A stretch of DNA of 31,959 nt from an uncultured Mycoplasmatota bacterium. GTDB lineage: Bacteria > Bacillota_I > Bacilli_A > RF39 > UBA660. Of this stretch, positions 1-7,039 are shown piece by piece. Both the position numbers and the translations under genes were made by a program. The stretch spans positions 1 to 31,959 of the forward strand of contig URQZ01000013.1 in NCBI GenBank assembly GCA_900550255.1, in the 5' to 3' direction. The notes below the pieces were generated by a model, which had not been told where the DNA came from, searched no databases, and was given only the letters and a program-made list of their open reading frames with translations. How positions within the stretch are numbered: position 1 is the stretch's first letter; each line of letters begins with the position of its first letter.

Positions 1-30
1 CACATTCTTTTATAAAAGTGTGATTTTTTA
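1..30 (+). terminator. Possible terminator of a plus-strand gene left of the window
   Basis: An imperfect hairpin (outer pairs CACA/TGTG, inner pairs CTTT/AAAG, two-base bulge) is followed by ATTTTTT on the plus strand. It could end a plus-strand transcript entering from outside the window, convergent with divIB. The stem is weak and the left context is missing. Confidence 0.3.
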
Positions 31-100
31 CTTCATAAAATCAAGTTCAATTTACATTTTTGTCTTATATTTAAAGGAATAAAAAAATATTTTGATAAAG

Positions 101-123
101 AAAAAAATAACTAAGTAGTTATT
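101..123 (-). terminator. Terminator after divIB
   Basis: On the minus strand AATAACTA pairs perfectly with TAGTTATT around a two-base centre and is followed by seven T. The TAA stop of divIB lies inside the stem. The stem is AT-rich and therefore weak, but its position suggests that the murG-murB-divIB unit ends here without ftsA or ftsZ. Confidence 0.45.
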
Positions 124-820
124 CCATAATTTTAAAATATTCGCCAGAGTCTAAATATAATATTCCTTTTTTATTATTAAAAGTTTTTATTATATCAACA
201 TAGTTATTGATTACCTCAAATTTTTCAAGTGTTAGATAAACATAGTTTCCATCACTCATAGTAAGTAAAAATCTTTCTTCATCTACTTCATTTGGATCAT
301 ATTTAATTTCAGATATTCTTTTAATTGTATCATAATCAAGTGAACTCATTTTTTCTAGAAAGAGATTATAAATAGTATCTGGAACATAATTTATAAGTAA
401 TGGTGCATTTAATTTCTCAGTTGTTTTTTTCTTATTTAATAATATTGTTTTCTTTTTATCACTGTCATAAAACAATGGATAATTATCTTCTATTGTTATA
501 TGAACTTCTCTTAGATATTTTTTCGTAATTTTAGCCTTTTTAATATATATGTTTTTTTCTAATCTTTTTTTCATTTCATTTGATGATTTACTAAAAATAG
601 AAGGATAATTTTCAATTTGTGCGATTTCTATTATTTCTTGATCTGATAGAATATTATTTCCTTTAACATAAATGTTTTTGATTGGAAATTTAAAAATATT
701 AGCTAAAAGATAAAAAAGTAAGAAAAGGATAATTAAAACAAGAAAAATGCGACCAAATCTTATTTTTCTTTTTTTAACTTTTTTGATATTTTTTTTCTTA
801 TTTGTTTTTCTTTTAGCCAT
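119..820 (-). CDS. divIB: Cell-division protein DivIB/FtsQ
   Basis: Bitopic membrane protein of the divisome that, in the family, stabilises the DivIC-FtsL subcomplex at the septum. The 233-aa product has a very basic cytoplasmic N-terminus (about residues 1-22, mostly Lys/Arg), one hydrophobic segment (about 23-42) and then a POTRA-type start, FPIKNIYVKGNNILSDQEI, followed by the FtsQ/DivIB beta domain. Length and layout fit Firmicute DivIB. It is the last gene of murG-murB-divIB: it starts 6 bases after the murB stop with a GGTAGGATATT leader, so it is almost certainly cotranscribed. The gene order murG-murB-divIB is that of many Firmicute dcw clusters, which supports the call. No ftsA or ftsZ follows inside the window. 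Confidence 0.9.
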   Translation of the reverse strand: MAKRKTNKKKNIKKVKKRKIRFGRIFLVLIILFLLFYLLANIFKFPIKNIYVKGNNILSDQEIIEIAQIENYPSIFSKSSNEMKKRLEKNIYIKKAKITKKYLREVHITIEDNYPLFYDSDKKKTILLNKKKTTEKLNAPLLINYVPDTIYNLFLEKMSSLDYDTIKRISEIKYDPNEVDEERFLLTMSDGNYVYLTLEKFEVINNYVDIIKTFNNKKGILYLDSGEYFKIME

Positions 821-826
821 AATATC

Positions 827-1714
827 CTACCTTACTATTTCTTGTTCTAAAATTAAATCTATATCATATTCTTTCTTAACTTTTTCTTTGATTTCTTCAA
901 TTAATTTTATAATGTCCTTACCAGTTGCATCACCAGTATTTATAATAAAATTAGCGTGTTTTTCACTAACTTTAGCTCCACCTTCATTTTTTCCTTTGTA
1001 TCCAATGTCCTCTATTAATTTTCCTGCAAAATTGTTTACAGGATTTCTAAATACACTACCTGCACTTGGAAAATCTAATGGTTGACTCATAAGCCTTCTC
1101 TTTTTACGATCTTCAATTACAGCCATTATGGCATCTTTTTTTCCTCTTTTTAAAACGATAGTTGCTTGCAATATTATATAATCTTTATTTTCCTTAAAAA
1201 ATGATGTACGATAGTGAAAATTTAAATCACGATTATATAATTTTTTTATTTCTAGTTCTGGTGTGATTACTAATACTTCCTCAACAATATATCCCATATC
1301 ACTCTTATAGGCACCTGCATTATTTACAATTGCTCCACCTACCGTCCCTGGAATACCTGTTGCGAATTCTAAACCAGTTAGACTATTACGAGCACATTTT
1401 AAGGCAAGTCTTATCAAGTTGTATCCTGCTCCAACAACTATTTTTGTATCTTCTATTTTTAAATGATCAAATTTATCTAAACGAATTAAAATACCATCAT
1501 AATCGCCATCAAAAATTAAATTTGATCCTCCACCAATTATTTTATATTTTAGGTTATTTTTCTTTATATAATCAAACAAATTTATTAAACCTTTTTGATC
1601 ATTAGGAATTATTACACACTTAGCTTTTCCCTTTAATTTATATGATGTGATTTTTTTTAAATCTACATCTTCATAAATTTTGCCGCATTTTAATTTTTTT
1701 AATTCAGCAACCAT
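827..1714 (-). CDS. murB: UDP-N-acetylenolpyruvoylglucosamine reductase MurB
   Basis: Cytoplasmic FAD enzyme that reduces UDP-GlcNAc-enolpyruvate to UDP-MurNAc with NADPH, the second committed step of peptidoglycan precursor synthesis. The 295-aa length is normal. Visible motifs in order are the FAD-binding IIGGGSNLIFDGDYDG (about residue 60), ATGIPGTVGGAIVNNAGAY (about 118-136), the catalytic-serine region FPSAGSVFRNP (about 215) and the C-terminal HANFIINTGDATGKDI. The compact form without the longer insertion fits the Firmicute-type (type II) MurB. It begins 3 bases after the murG stop, with GGGAG inside the end of murG as its likely ribosome site, so translation of the two is probably coupled. 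Confidence 0.95.
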   Translation of the reverse strand: MVAELKKLKCGKIYEDVDLKKITSYKLKGKAKCVIIPNDQKGLINLFDYIKKNNLKYKIIGGGSNLIFDGDYDGILIRLDKFDHLKIEDTKIVVGAGYNLIRLALKCARNSLTGLEFATGIPGTVGGAIVNNAGAYKSDMGYIVEEVLVITPELEIKKLYNRDLNFHYRTSFFKENKDYIILQATIVLKRGKKDAIMAVIEDRKKRRLMSQPLDFPSAGSVFRNPVNNFAGKLIEDIGYKGKNEGGAKVSEKHANFIINTGDATGKDIIKLIEEIKEKVKKEYDIDLILEQEIVR

Positions 1715-1717
1715 AAA

Positions 1718-2803
1718 TTATTTACTCCCATCTACTATTTCTTTAATATTATTATATATTAAAGTAGCACTATTTTCAATTTTGAATTCTTTCAAATTAT
1801 TTTTTATTTCATTTATTTTATCCTCATTGTTTATAACATCATCAATTGTTCTAACAAGAATATCTCCCTTTAAATTTTTTTCTTCAATCAATAAAGCTGC
1901 TTTTTTATCAATTAAATCCTTAGCATTTTTAAACTGATGATTATCTGGTACATATGGACTTGGTATCAAGATTGATGGAAGAGATAAAGCTATGATTTCA
2001 CTTAAAGTAGATGCTCCTGCCCTTGATACAATTAAATCAGTCTTTTTCATAACACGAATTAAGTTTTCAACATATGCCACTACATGAACATTTGATGGAA
2101 ATTTATTTTGTTTTATTTTTTCATAATCGTCATTTCCTGTTATAAATAAAATTTCATAATCTTTTTTATTAAATAATTTCATTGTTTTTACTAATATTTC
2201 ATTTACTTTAGAAGATCCTAATGATCCCATAACAAATAAAACTAGTTTTTTATTTGGTATAAGTCCCAATTCTTGTTTTTCAATGGCTTTTGCATTTATA
2301 GCATTTTCACCACAAGGATTTCCTGTAAAAATGGTTTTATATTCAGGAAATTCTTTAATTGTTGATTTAAATGAAACAGCAATACGATCAGCATATTTAC
2401 TTAAAAAAAGATTTGCTTTACCTGGTATACTGTTTTGTTCATGAATTAATGTTTTATAACCTAATTTTTTAGCTGAATATATAACAGGTCCTGTTACATA
2501 TCCACCTACTCCAATAACTATATCTGGATTAAAATCTTTAATTAGTTTTTTACATTTTTTAATAGCTTTGTAGAAACATTTTAACGTTTTAAAATTTTTG
2601 AAAAGATTTTTACGATTAAATCCATATATTTCAATTTTTTCAAATGGAATATTTTGTTTTGGAATAATATCTTTTTCCATTCTATTATGAGTTCCAATAT
2701 ACAAAAATTCACTATTTGGTTCTTTTTCTTTTATTTTATTTATAATTGCTAAAGCTGGATATATATGTCCTCCAGTACCACCTGCACTAATAACTACTTT
2801 CAT
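1718..2803 (-). CDS. murG: UDP-GlcNAc:lipid I GlcNAc transferase MurG
   Basis: Peripheral membrane GT28-family enzyme that adds GlcNAc to lipid I to make lipid II. The 361-aa product has the glycine-rich SAGGTGGHIYPALAI loop at residues 6-20, GVGGYVTGPVIYSAKKLG and the conserved HEQNSIPGKAN near residue 125, and the C-terminal nucleotide-binding VSRAGASTLSEIIALSLPS with the downstream PYVPDNHQ segment. It heads the murG-murB-divIB unit. An extended -10 promoter lies just upstream (2828-2836), and the preceding gene is closed by its own terminator, so this unit has its own start of transcription. Confidence 0.95.
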   Translation of the reverse strand: MKVVISAGGTGGHIYPALAIINKIKEKEPNSEFLYIGTHNRMEKDIIPKQNIPFEKIEIYGFNRKNLFKNFKTLKCFYKAIKKCKKLIKDFNPDIVIGVGGYVTGPVIYSAKKLGYKTLIHEQNSIPGKANLFLSKYADRIAVSFKSTIKEFPEYKTIFTGNPCGENAINAKAIEKQELGLIPNKKLVLFVMGSLGSSKVNEILVKTMKLFNKKDYEILFITGNDDYEKIKQNKFPSNVHVVAYVENLIRVMKKTDLIVSRAGASTLSEIIALSLPSILIPSPYVPDNHQFKNAKDLIDKKAALLIEEKNLKGDILVRTIDDVINNEDKINEIKNNLKEFKIENSATLIYNNIKEIVDGSK

Positions 2804-2827
2804 TTAATCACACCCTTGTACCTTATC

Positions 2828-2836
2828 ATTATACCA
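2828..2836 (-). promoter_or_regulatory. Extended -10 promoter of murG-murB-divIB
   Basis: On the minus strand TGGTATAAT is an exact extended -10 (TGnTATAAT) about 25 bases upstream of the murG ATG. No convincing -35 is seen, which is tolerated with an extended -10. It sits between the terminator at 2872-2900 and murG. Confidence 0.6.
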
Positions 2837-2871
2837 TAATAATATGATTTTTTTATACTAATTAGAAGATT

Positions 2872-2900
2872 AAAAAAGAAAATATTTGACATATTTTCTT
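2872..2900 (-). terminator. Terminator of the surface-protein operon
   Basis: On the minus strand AAGAAAATAT and ATATTTTCTT form a perfect 10-bp stem around a 5-base loop, followed by a T-run. It lies directly after the stop of the beta-sandwich membrane protein and separates it from the murG promoter. Confidence 0.7.
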
Positions 2901-2904
2901 AAAT

Positions 2905-4242
2905 CTACATTATTTGTTTTATATCTATATCATCTTCATCAATAAATTTATTTGCTTTTTTCTTTTGTTTTCTTTCTTTTTTTATTTGCTTTCTAATTCT
3001 TTTTTGTTCTTTATTATGTTTATGGTTTTTCATAATTACAATAATTAATATTAAGAAAAGTAATACTGAAAGTCCACTTAGTCCTGCAATAAGCATTTTA
3101 TATTGTTCTATTTTTTCATCTGATACATCATTTAATTCATCATTATATATTTGTAATGTATCTTCTTCTTTATCATACATATATATATGTTTTTTACCTG
3201 TTTCAACGTTCATTCCATATATAAGCGCATAATTAGATTTTTTGTTCTTTTTATAAGCAATAATTTTATCATCATTAAATGTTATTTTTGTTTTTTTATA
3301 CCCTTTTGGTACTTTTTTTAATTCCATTGGATATAAAATTATTTTATTAAATGTATATTCTTTATATAAAATATATTTTTTATCTTTATAAATGTAGAAG
3401 TTTTGATTACCTTTATCATCTTTTAACAAAACTAAGGTATAACCTGTCGTTTTATTTTTAAAAGCTGGTACTTCTTCTCCTTTTATTTTTATTTTTGTTT
3501 CCTCATAACCATTTGGAGCTGTAACATTTTTAATATTTCTTACAACTGTATATTTACTATTTTCTACTTTGACATTAATTGGATCATATTCTTTTACATT
3601 GGCAGTTATTGTATATGTTTTAGTTGATCCGTTTTCAGCTGTTACAACTACTTCTATATTGTTGTTTCCTTCACTTACTTCTGTTTCACCAATTCCTGTT
3701 ACCTTAGCACTTTTATCATTAGGTGTTGCTTTAACATTTATTTTAGTAACGCCAGCTTCTAAATTAACATTATATGAAGTTGTATTTTTGTTAAAAGCTG
3801 GTTCTAAATTTACACCATCAATAGAAAGTGATGATAAAGTATTATCAGAAGATAAGTCTTTTTTTGTTGATGATGTTGTTGTTTTATTTCCTACTGTTAT
3901 TGTAACTGATTTAACAGCTGAAAAGACATTTCCATCATAATCAGCAGCATCTATTGGTTTAACTGTTATTGTTGCTGTACCTGCTGCTTTTGCAACAAAA
4001 GTATATGTTACTGATCCTTCAATCCATGAATTACTTGATCCACCTGATAAAACACTTTGATTAGAAGATGTTACAGAAAAGTTTCCTGCTACATTAGGTG
4101 CTTTAACAGTGACTACAACATTTGAACCAACACTAGGATTTCTATTATTTGTAACAATACTTACATCTCCTGCAGAAACTCTAAGTTGAAAAAAGAAGCA
4201 GGCTACTATTATTATTAATGCTTTAAATGTTTTCTTTTTCAT
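2905..4242 (-). CDS. Membrane-anchored surface protein with Ig-like and cadherin-like beta-sandwich domains
   Basis: 445-aa exported protein of unknown role. Residues 1-24 are a signal peptide. About 25-117 form an Ig/Big2-like domain rich in beta-strand pattern (SVGSNVVVTVKAPNVAGNF, then AAGTATITVKP). A short Ser/Thr linker leads to a cadherin-like beta-sandwich repeat (about 130-215; LSSLSIDGVNLEPAFNKNTT and ENGSTKTYTITANVKE). A charged beta-rich region follows. One transmembrane helix (about 385-405, LSGLSVLLFLILIIVI) precedes a strongly basic cytoplasmic tail. The domains face outward and the protein stays in the membrane. It follows the glucosaminidase/dockerin gene by 15 bases with a strong AGAGGTGA ribosome site, so the two are one operon. 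The first domain could be a degenerate cohesin-like fold, but this is not shown by the sequence. Domain naming is from motif memory. Confidence 0.75.
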   Translation of the reverse strand: MKKKTFKALIIIVACFFFQLRVSAGDVSIVTNNRNPSVGSNVVVTVKAPNVAGNFSVTSSNQSVLSGGSSNSWIEGSVTYTFVAKAAGTATITVKPIDAADYDGNVFSAVKSVTITVGNKTTTSSTKKDLSSDNTLSSLSIDGVNLEPAFNKNTTSYNVNLEAGVTKINVKATPNDKSAKVTGIGETEVSEGNNNIEVVVTAENGSTKTYTITANVKEYDPINVKVENSKYTVVRNIKNVTAPNGYEETKIKIKGEEVPAFKNKTTGYTLVLLKDDKGNQNFYIYKDKKYILYKEYTFNKIILYPMELKKVPKGYKKTKITFNDDKIIAYKKNKKSNYALIYGMNVETGKKHIYMYDKEEDTLQIYNDELNDVSDEKIEQYKMLIAGLSGLSVLLFLILIIVIMKNHKHNKEQKRIRKQIKKERKQKKKANKFIDEDDIDIKQIM

Positions 4243-4257
4243 TATTTCACCTCTTCT

Positions 4258-6057
4258 TTAAAATGTTCTATTTCCCATTATATAATTTTTAATTTTAACA
4301 TAATCTACAGCTGATATTCTTCCATCTTTATTAACATCGGCAGCTTCTTTATAAGATCCTGACAAACTAGATGATGACATTATATAATTTTTAATTTTAA
4401 CATAATCTACAGCTGATATTCTTCCATCTCCATTCGCATCACCTTTAACAACTACACGATATTTTCCTGATGTTACTCCGTTACCGATTGTTACAGTATC
4501 GCCTGTTCCTAAGACTTCGTTTGAACTAATTTTTTTTGCGACATTATTAGATCCTACTGTTATTATTGATACACTTGCTCCTTTATTTCTTAGATTATTT
4601 ATCATTGAAGACGCTGTTGTTCCAACACTAATTTCTGTTAAATAATTACTACTATATCTATAACCAGCATTTAAAATAATACTTGAAATATCTGGTTTTG
4701 TACTTGGTTGTGAACCTGAATTTTGGTTATTGCCTTGATTATTAGATGGTTTTTCTACTGTTGTTGGAAGTGTTGATGCTGTATCTGGCATATTATTATA
4801 AACTGGAATCAAAAATTCGATTTGTTTAGATAAAACATTTATATTTTTATATGATTTCCAAGTATTTTTTCCTTCATTAATAGCAGCTTTTATGTTAGTC
4901 ATGTATTGATGATTGAAATTTCCATTATAATTTACAACATCCCACTTTTGAAAATATAATGTATTTTGTCTTTTATTTATATATCCATCTGCAAGATATT
5001 TTGCCCCACCTTTAATAGCAATTTCTGGGTTTGTCCATGGTCTATTATAGCTACTATAACGACCACTGTATCCAGAAGCAAAATCAATTGCACAGTCAAT
5101 TGGATTCGCACAACTTGACCAAGCCCCTAAATTATAGAAATTATAATATCCTCTTGAACCGTTTGCTGAGGCGGATAATGTTTTATCAGATTTTACTACC
5201 TCTTGACGAGAACGGGCTGCAAGTGATACTGGACTAACACTATTTCCATCATAAGTTGCAGCTTGCATAAAATAATTTGCATAAGGAGCTAGAGCTGTCC
5301 CTGATAAAATAGAATCCACTACGTCTTTCGTTTGATAATTTGAATTATATCCTAAATTTTCAAACTGAAAAACATTCATTTCATCTAAGAAGTTTCTTGG
5401 ATCCATATAGTAAGCAACCGTTTTTTGATTTGCGGCATAAAATCCTCCGGCTTCTTGTTCACTATATTTTCCTGTTTGTGCATTATAAGATCCTTCTTCT
5501 ATTGACAAATAAAGAGGATTAGTTGATTGAATATAACTCATTCCAACAGTACTTTCTACTTTGGTTGCTGTTTGCCAATCAATATTCGTATTATATGGTG
5601 TGAATACCCAGTTTGGATGTATTTGTTTTAATAAAGCTAATTTTTTGCGATAACTTGCTGGAAACTTATTTAGTTCATTTTCATATTTTCCTGTATCTAT
5701 ATTTGTTTGTACTTTATCCGCACATACATATCCTGTATATGTTTTTCCTGAAGTCGTTGTATGTTCTGCTTTATAATATCCCTTACTACAAGCACTAATA
5801 CTTGAGGCAATCATGGAATCGTAATTCAAAATTTTAATTGTCTCACCTGAATCTAGGCAATGTAATTTACCTGGTGCTGCATAATTACTATTATAAGAAC
5901 CATTTACTTTATTCAAGCATCCAGATACAGTAACATTCGCTTTGCTAGCTATTAAAGTATCTCCTGCTGTTATATAACCTGTTACGTTTGTTTCAGCTTT
6001 AACAAAAACTGGTATAAATAGTAAAGTTAATATTAAAAATTGATATTTTTTCTTCAT
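4258..6057 (-). CDS. Secreted endo-beta-N-acetylglucosaminidase with dockerin-like C-terminus
   Basis: 599-aa exported cell-wall hydrolase. A signal peptide (residues 1-21, ending FVKAET) is followed by an SH3-like segment with four cysteines, then a glucosaminidase domain (about 130-400) of the LytB/GH73-like type: HPNWVFTPYNTNIDWQTA, YYMDPRNFL and RGYYNFYNLGAW are typical of Firmicute family members that cut the GlcNAc-MurNAc backbone. A Ser/Asn/Pro linker (about 420-455) leads to a small beta domain and finally two calcium-loop repeats, each with DGRISAVDYVKIKNYIM preceded by D-x-N-x-D (about 540-597), the layout of a type I dockerin. Start is supported by AAGGTGGTGAG before ATG and an extended -10 promoter upstream. 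It is first in an operon with the membrane beta-sandwich protein. Confidence 0.85.
   Translation of the reverse strand: MKKKYQFLILTLLFIPVFVKAETNVTGYITAGDTLIASKANVTVSGCLNKVNGSYNSNYAAPGKLHCLDSGETIKILNYDSMIASSISACSKGYYKAEHTTTSGKTYTGYVCADKVQTNIDTGKYENELNKFPASYRKKLALLKQIHPNWVFTPYNTNIDWQTATKVESTVGMSYIQSTNPLYLSIEEGSYNAQTGKYSEQEAGGFYAANQKTVAYYMDPRNFLDEMNVFQFENLGYNSNYQTKDVVDSILSGTALAPYANYFMQAATYDGNSVSPVSLAARSRQEVVKSDKTLSASANGSRGYYNFYNLGAWSSCANPIDCAIDFASGYSGRYSSYNRPWTNPEIAIKGGAKYLADGYINKRQNTLYFQKWDVVNYNGNFNHQYMTNIKAAINEGKNTWKSYKNINVLSKQIEFLIPVYNNMPDTASTLPTTVEKPSNNQGNNQNSGSQPSTKPDISSIILNAGYRYSSNYLTEISVGTTASSMINNLRNKGASVSIITVGSNNVAKKISSNEVLGTGDTVTIGNGVTSGKYRVVVKGDANGDGRISAVDYVKIKNYIMSSSSLSGSYKEAADVNKDGRISAVDYVKIKNYIMGNRTF
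4276..4429 (-). repeat. Exact 52-bp direct repeat encoding the two dockerin-like loops
   Basis: Positions 4276-4327 and 4378-4429 appear identical over all 52 bases when compared by eye. They encode the same DGRISAVDYVKIKNYIM segment twice, 102 bases apart. The surrounding linker and first metal-loop residues differ. Identity at silent positions suggests recent duplication or gene conversion within the domain. Confidence 0.85.
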
Positions 6058-6087
6058 ACACTCACCACCTTATTTTATCCTAGAATA

Positions 6088-6096
6088 ATTATAGCA
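6088..6096 (-). promoter_or_regulatory. Extended -10 promoter of the glucosaminidase operon
   Basis: TGCTATAAT on the minus strand is an exact extended -10, about 30 bases upstream of the glucosaminidase ATG. The -35 region is poor. Confidence 0.55.
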
Positions 6097-6148
6097 AATT
6101 TTGTCGAAAAAGTATAGTTCACTTCGTTTATTTACTAAAACTTTACAC

Positions 6149-6182
6149 AAAAAAAGAGAATCTATAAACACTATAGATTCTC
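6149..6182 (-). terminator. Strong minus-strand terminator between divergent genes
   Basis: GAGAATCTATA and TATAGATTCTC form a perfect 11-bp stem with a 5-base loop. On the minus strand it is followed by seven T. No annotated minus-strand gene ends here, since the flanking genes start on both sides and point away. It may end a short unannotated minus-strand RNA or insulate the glucosaminidase promoter. Confidence 0.65.
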
Positions 6183-6186
6183 GGAA

Positions 6187-6206
6187 TGTATTAAATAATT
6201 AATACA
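6187..6206. repeat. Perfect inverted repeat next to the orphan terminator
   Basis: TGTATTAA and TTAATACA flank a four-base centre. It could be an operator for the downstream pgsA-like gene or part of a small transcript. No T-run follows on either side, so it is not a terminator by itself. Confidence 0.5.
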
Positions 6207-6242
6207 CTATATCATATGTTTTATTTATTTTTTTGTTACTAA

Positions 6243-6271
6243 TTGATTATTTACAATAAATTTGATAAAAT
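6243..6271 (+). promoter_or_regulatory. Sigma-A promoter of the PgsA-like gene
   Basis: TTGATT at 6243-6248, 17-base spacer and TAAAAT at 6266-6271 with a TGn extension. Start of transcription would be near 6278, just before AGGAGG at 6285. This rules out translation from the upstream in-frame ATG at 6243. Confidence 0.65.
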
Positions 6272-6296
6272 TATTTTAATCATAGGAGGTACATAT

Positions 6297-6944
6297 ATGA
6301 AAAGAAATGATATCGTTAAAAAAATTCCTGATTATTTAACCCTACTTCGTTTAATACTTGCACCAATCATTATCATATTGGGATTTACTAAACATTTTAT
6401 ACCAATCATAATTTTAATAATAATAGCTGCTATAAGTGATTTCTTAGATGGCTATTTAGCTAAAAAATGGTTGGTACAATCAAAAAAAGGGCAAAAATTA
6501 GATGTAACTATTAGTAAAGTTTTTATTATTTCTATTCTTTTATCATTAGCTTTAAAATTTCACATTTTATTTTTACCTTTAATTTTAGAAATTGTAATTG
6601 GAATTAGTAATCTATATTACTTCAATAAAACAAATAGTTATAAAGTTTTAGAAATTGGTAAAATCAAAAGTGTTTTATTGTTTGCTACTATAATAATTGC
6701 TTTTGGTTGTATTTATAAACTACCTACTTTTTTCTTAAAAGCAATTTGTTATTCTTCTATTAACCTTCAAATTTTAACCCTTATCTCTTATTATATAAAT
6801 TATAAAAATATTTTATTTGAAAAAGAAGAAAAAGAAAATCAAAAAAATCGTGATAAACGTACAACTGATTTAGAAGATAAAACAATTATGTTAGATAAAA
6901 TTGAAGACTTGCTTAAAGATTATGAAAAAAATGATATTTTATAG
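6297..6944 (+). CDS. PgsA-like CDP-alcohol phosphatidyltransferase with altered active site
   Basis: 215-aa multi-pass membrane protein of the CDP-alcohol phosphatidyltransferase family, whose PgsA members make phosphatidylglycerol-phosphate from CDP-diacylglycerol and glycerol-3-phosphate. The start at 6297 is set by AGGAGG 8 bases upstream; a longer frame from 6243 would begin at the -35 box. The family motif D-x2-D-G-x2-A-R-x8-G-x3-D-x3-D is present as D48, D51, G52, A55, then Lys56 instead of Arg, G65 and D69, but the last Asp is Ser73. That last Asp is the proposed catalytic base, so activity is doubtful. The C-terminal 40 residues are a charged, soluble tail not typical of PgsA. It is monocistronic with its own promoter and terminator. 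It may be a paralogue with changed substrate or a non-enzymatic role. Confidence 0.75.
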   Translation: MKRNDIVKKIPDYLTLLRLILAPIIIILGFTKHFIPIIILIIIAAISDFLDGYLAKKWLVQSKKGQKLDVTISKVFIISILLSLALKFHILFLPLILEIVIGISNLYYFNKTNSYKVLEIGKIKSVLLFATIIIAFGCIYKLPTFFLKAICYSSINLQILTLISYYINYKNILFEKEEKENQKNRDKRTTDLEDKTIMLDKIEDLLKDYEKNDIL

Positions 6945-6968
6945 ATAGTGCTTTAGCACTATTTTTTT
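6945..6968 (+). terminator. Terminator after the PgsA-like gene
   Basis: ATAGTGC, loop TTTA, GCACTAT and a run of seven T, immediately after the stop codon. Confidence 0.85.
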
Positions 6969-7010
6969 ATTACAGTATTGTATATGTATTAATCAAAAAT
7001 AGTAAATAAT

Positions 7011-7019
7011 CATACATTA
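7011..7019 (+). promoter_or_regulatory. Candidate sporulation (sigma-E/K) -10 element of the collagen-like cassette
   Basis: CATACATTA fits the sigma-K -10 consensus CATAnnnTA exactly and also the sigma-E -10 CATACAnT. It lies about 20 bases upstream of the start codon, and no good sigma-A promoter is seen in the 70-base leader. The matching -35 is not clear, so this rests on the -10 and on the product type. Confidence 0.45.
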
Positions 7020-7039
7020 TATAAGAAAAGGAGGTTTTT

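Noticed and set aside
3569..3940. 123-aa plus-strand frame opposite the beta-sandwich protein
   Set aside because: Antisense shadow of a Thr/Val-rich coding region; no ribosome site and no recognisable domain.
6243..6296. Longer N-terminus for the PgsA-like protein from an upstream ATG
   Set aside because: The upstream ATG region coincides with the -35 box and has no ribosome site; AGGAGG precedes the ATG at 6297.
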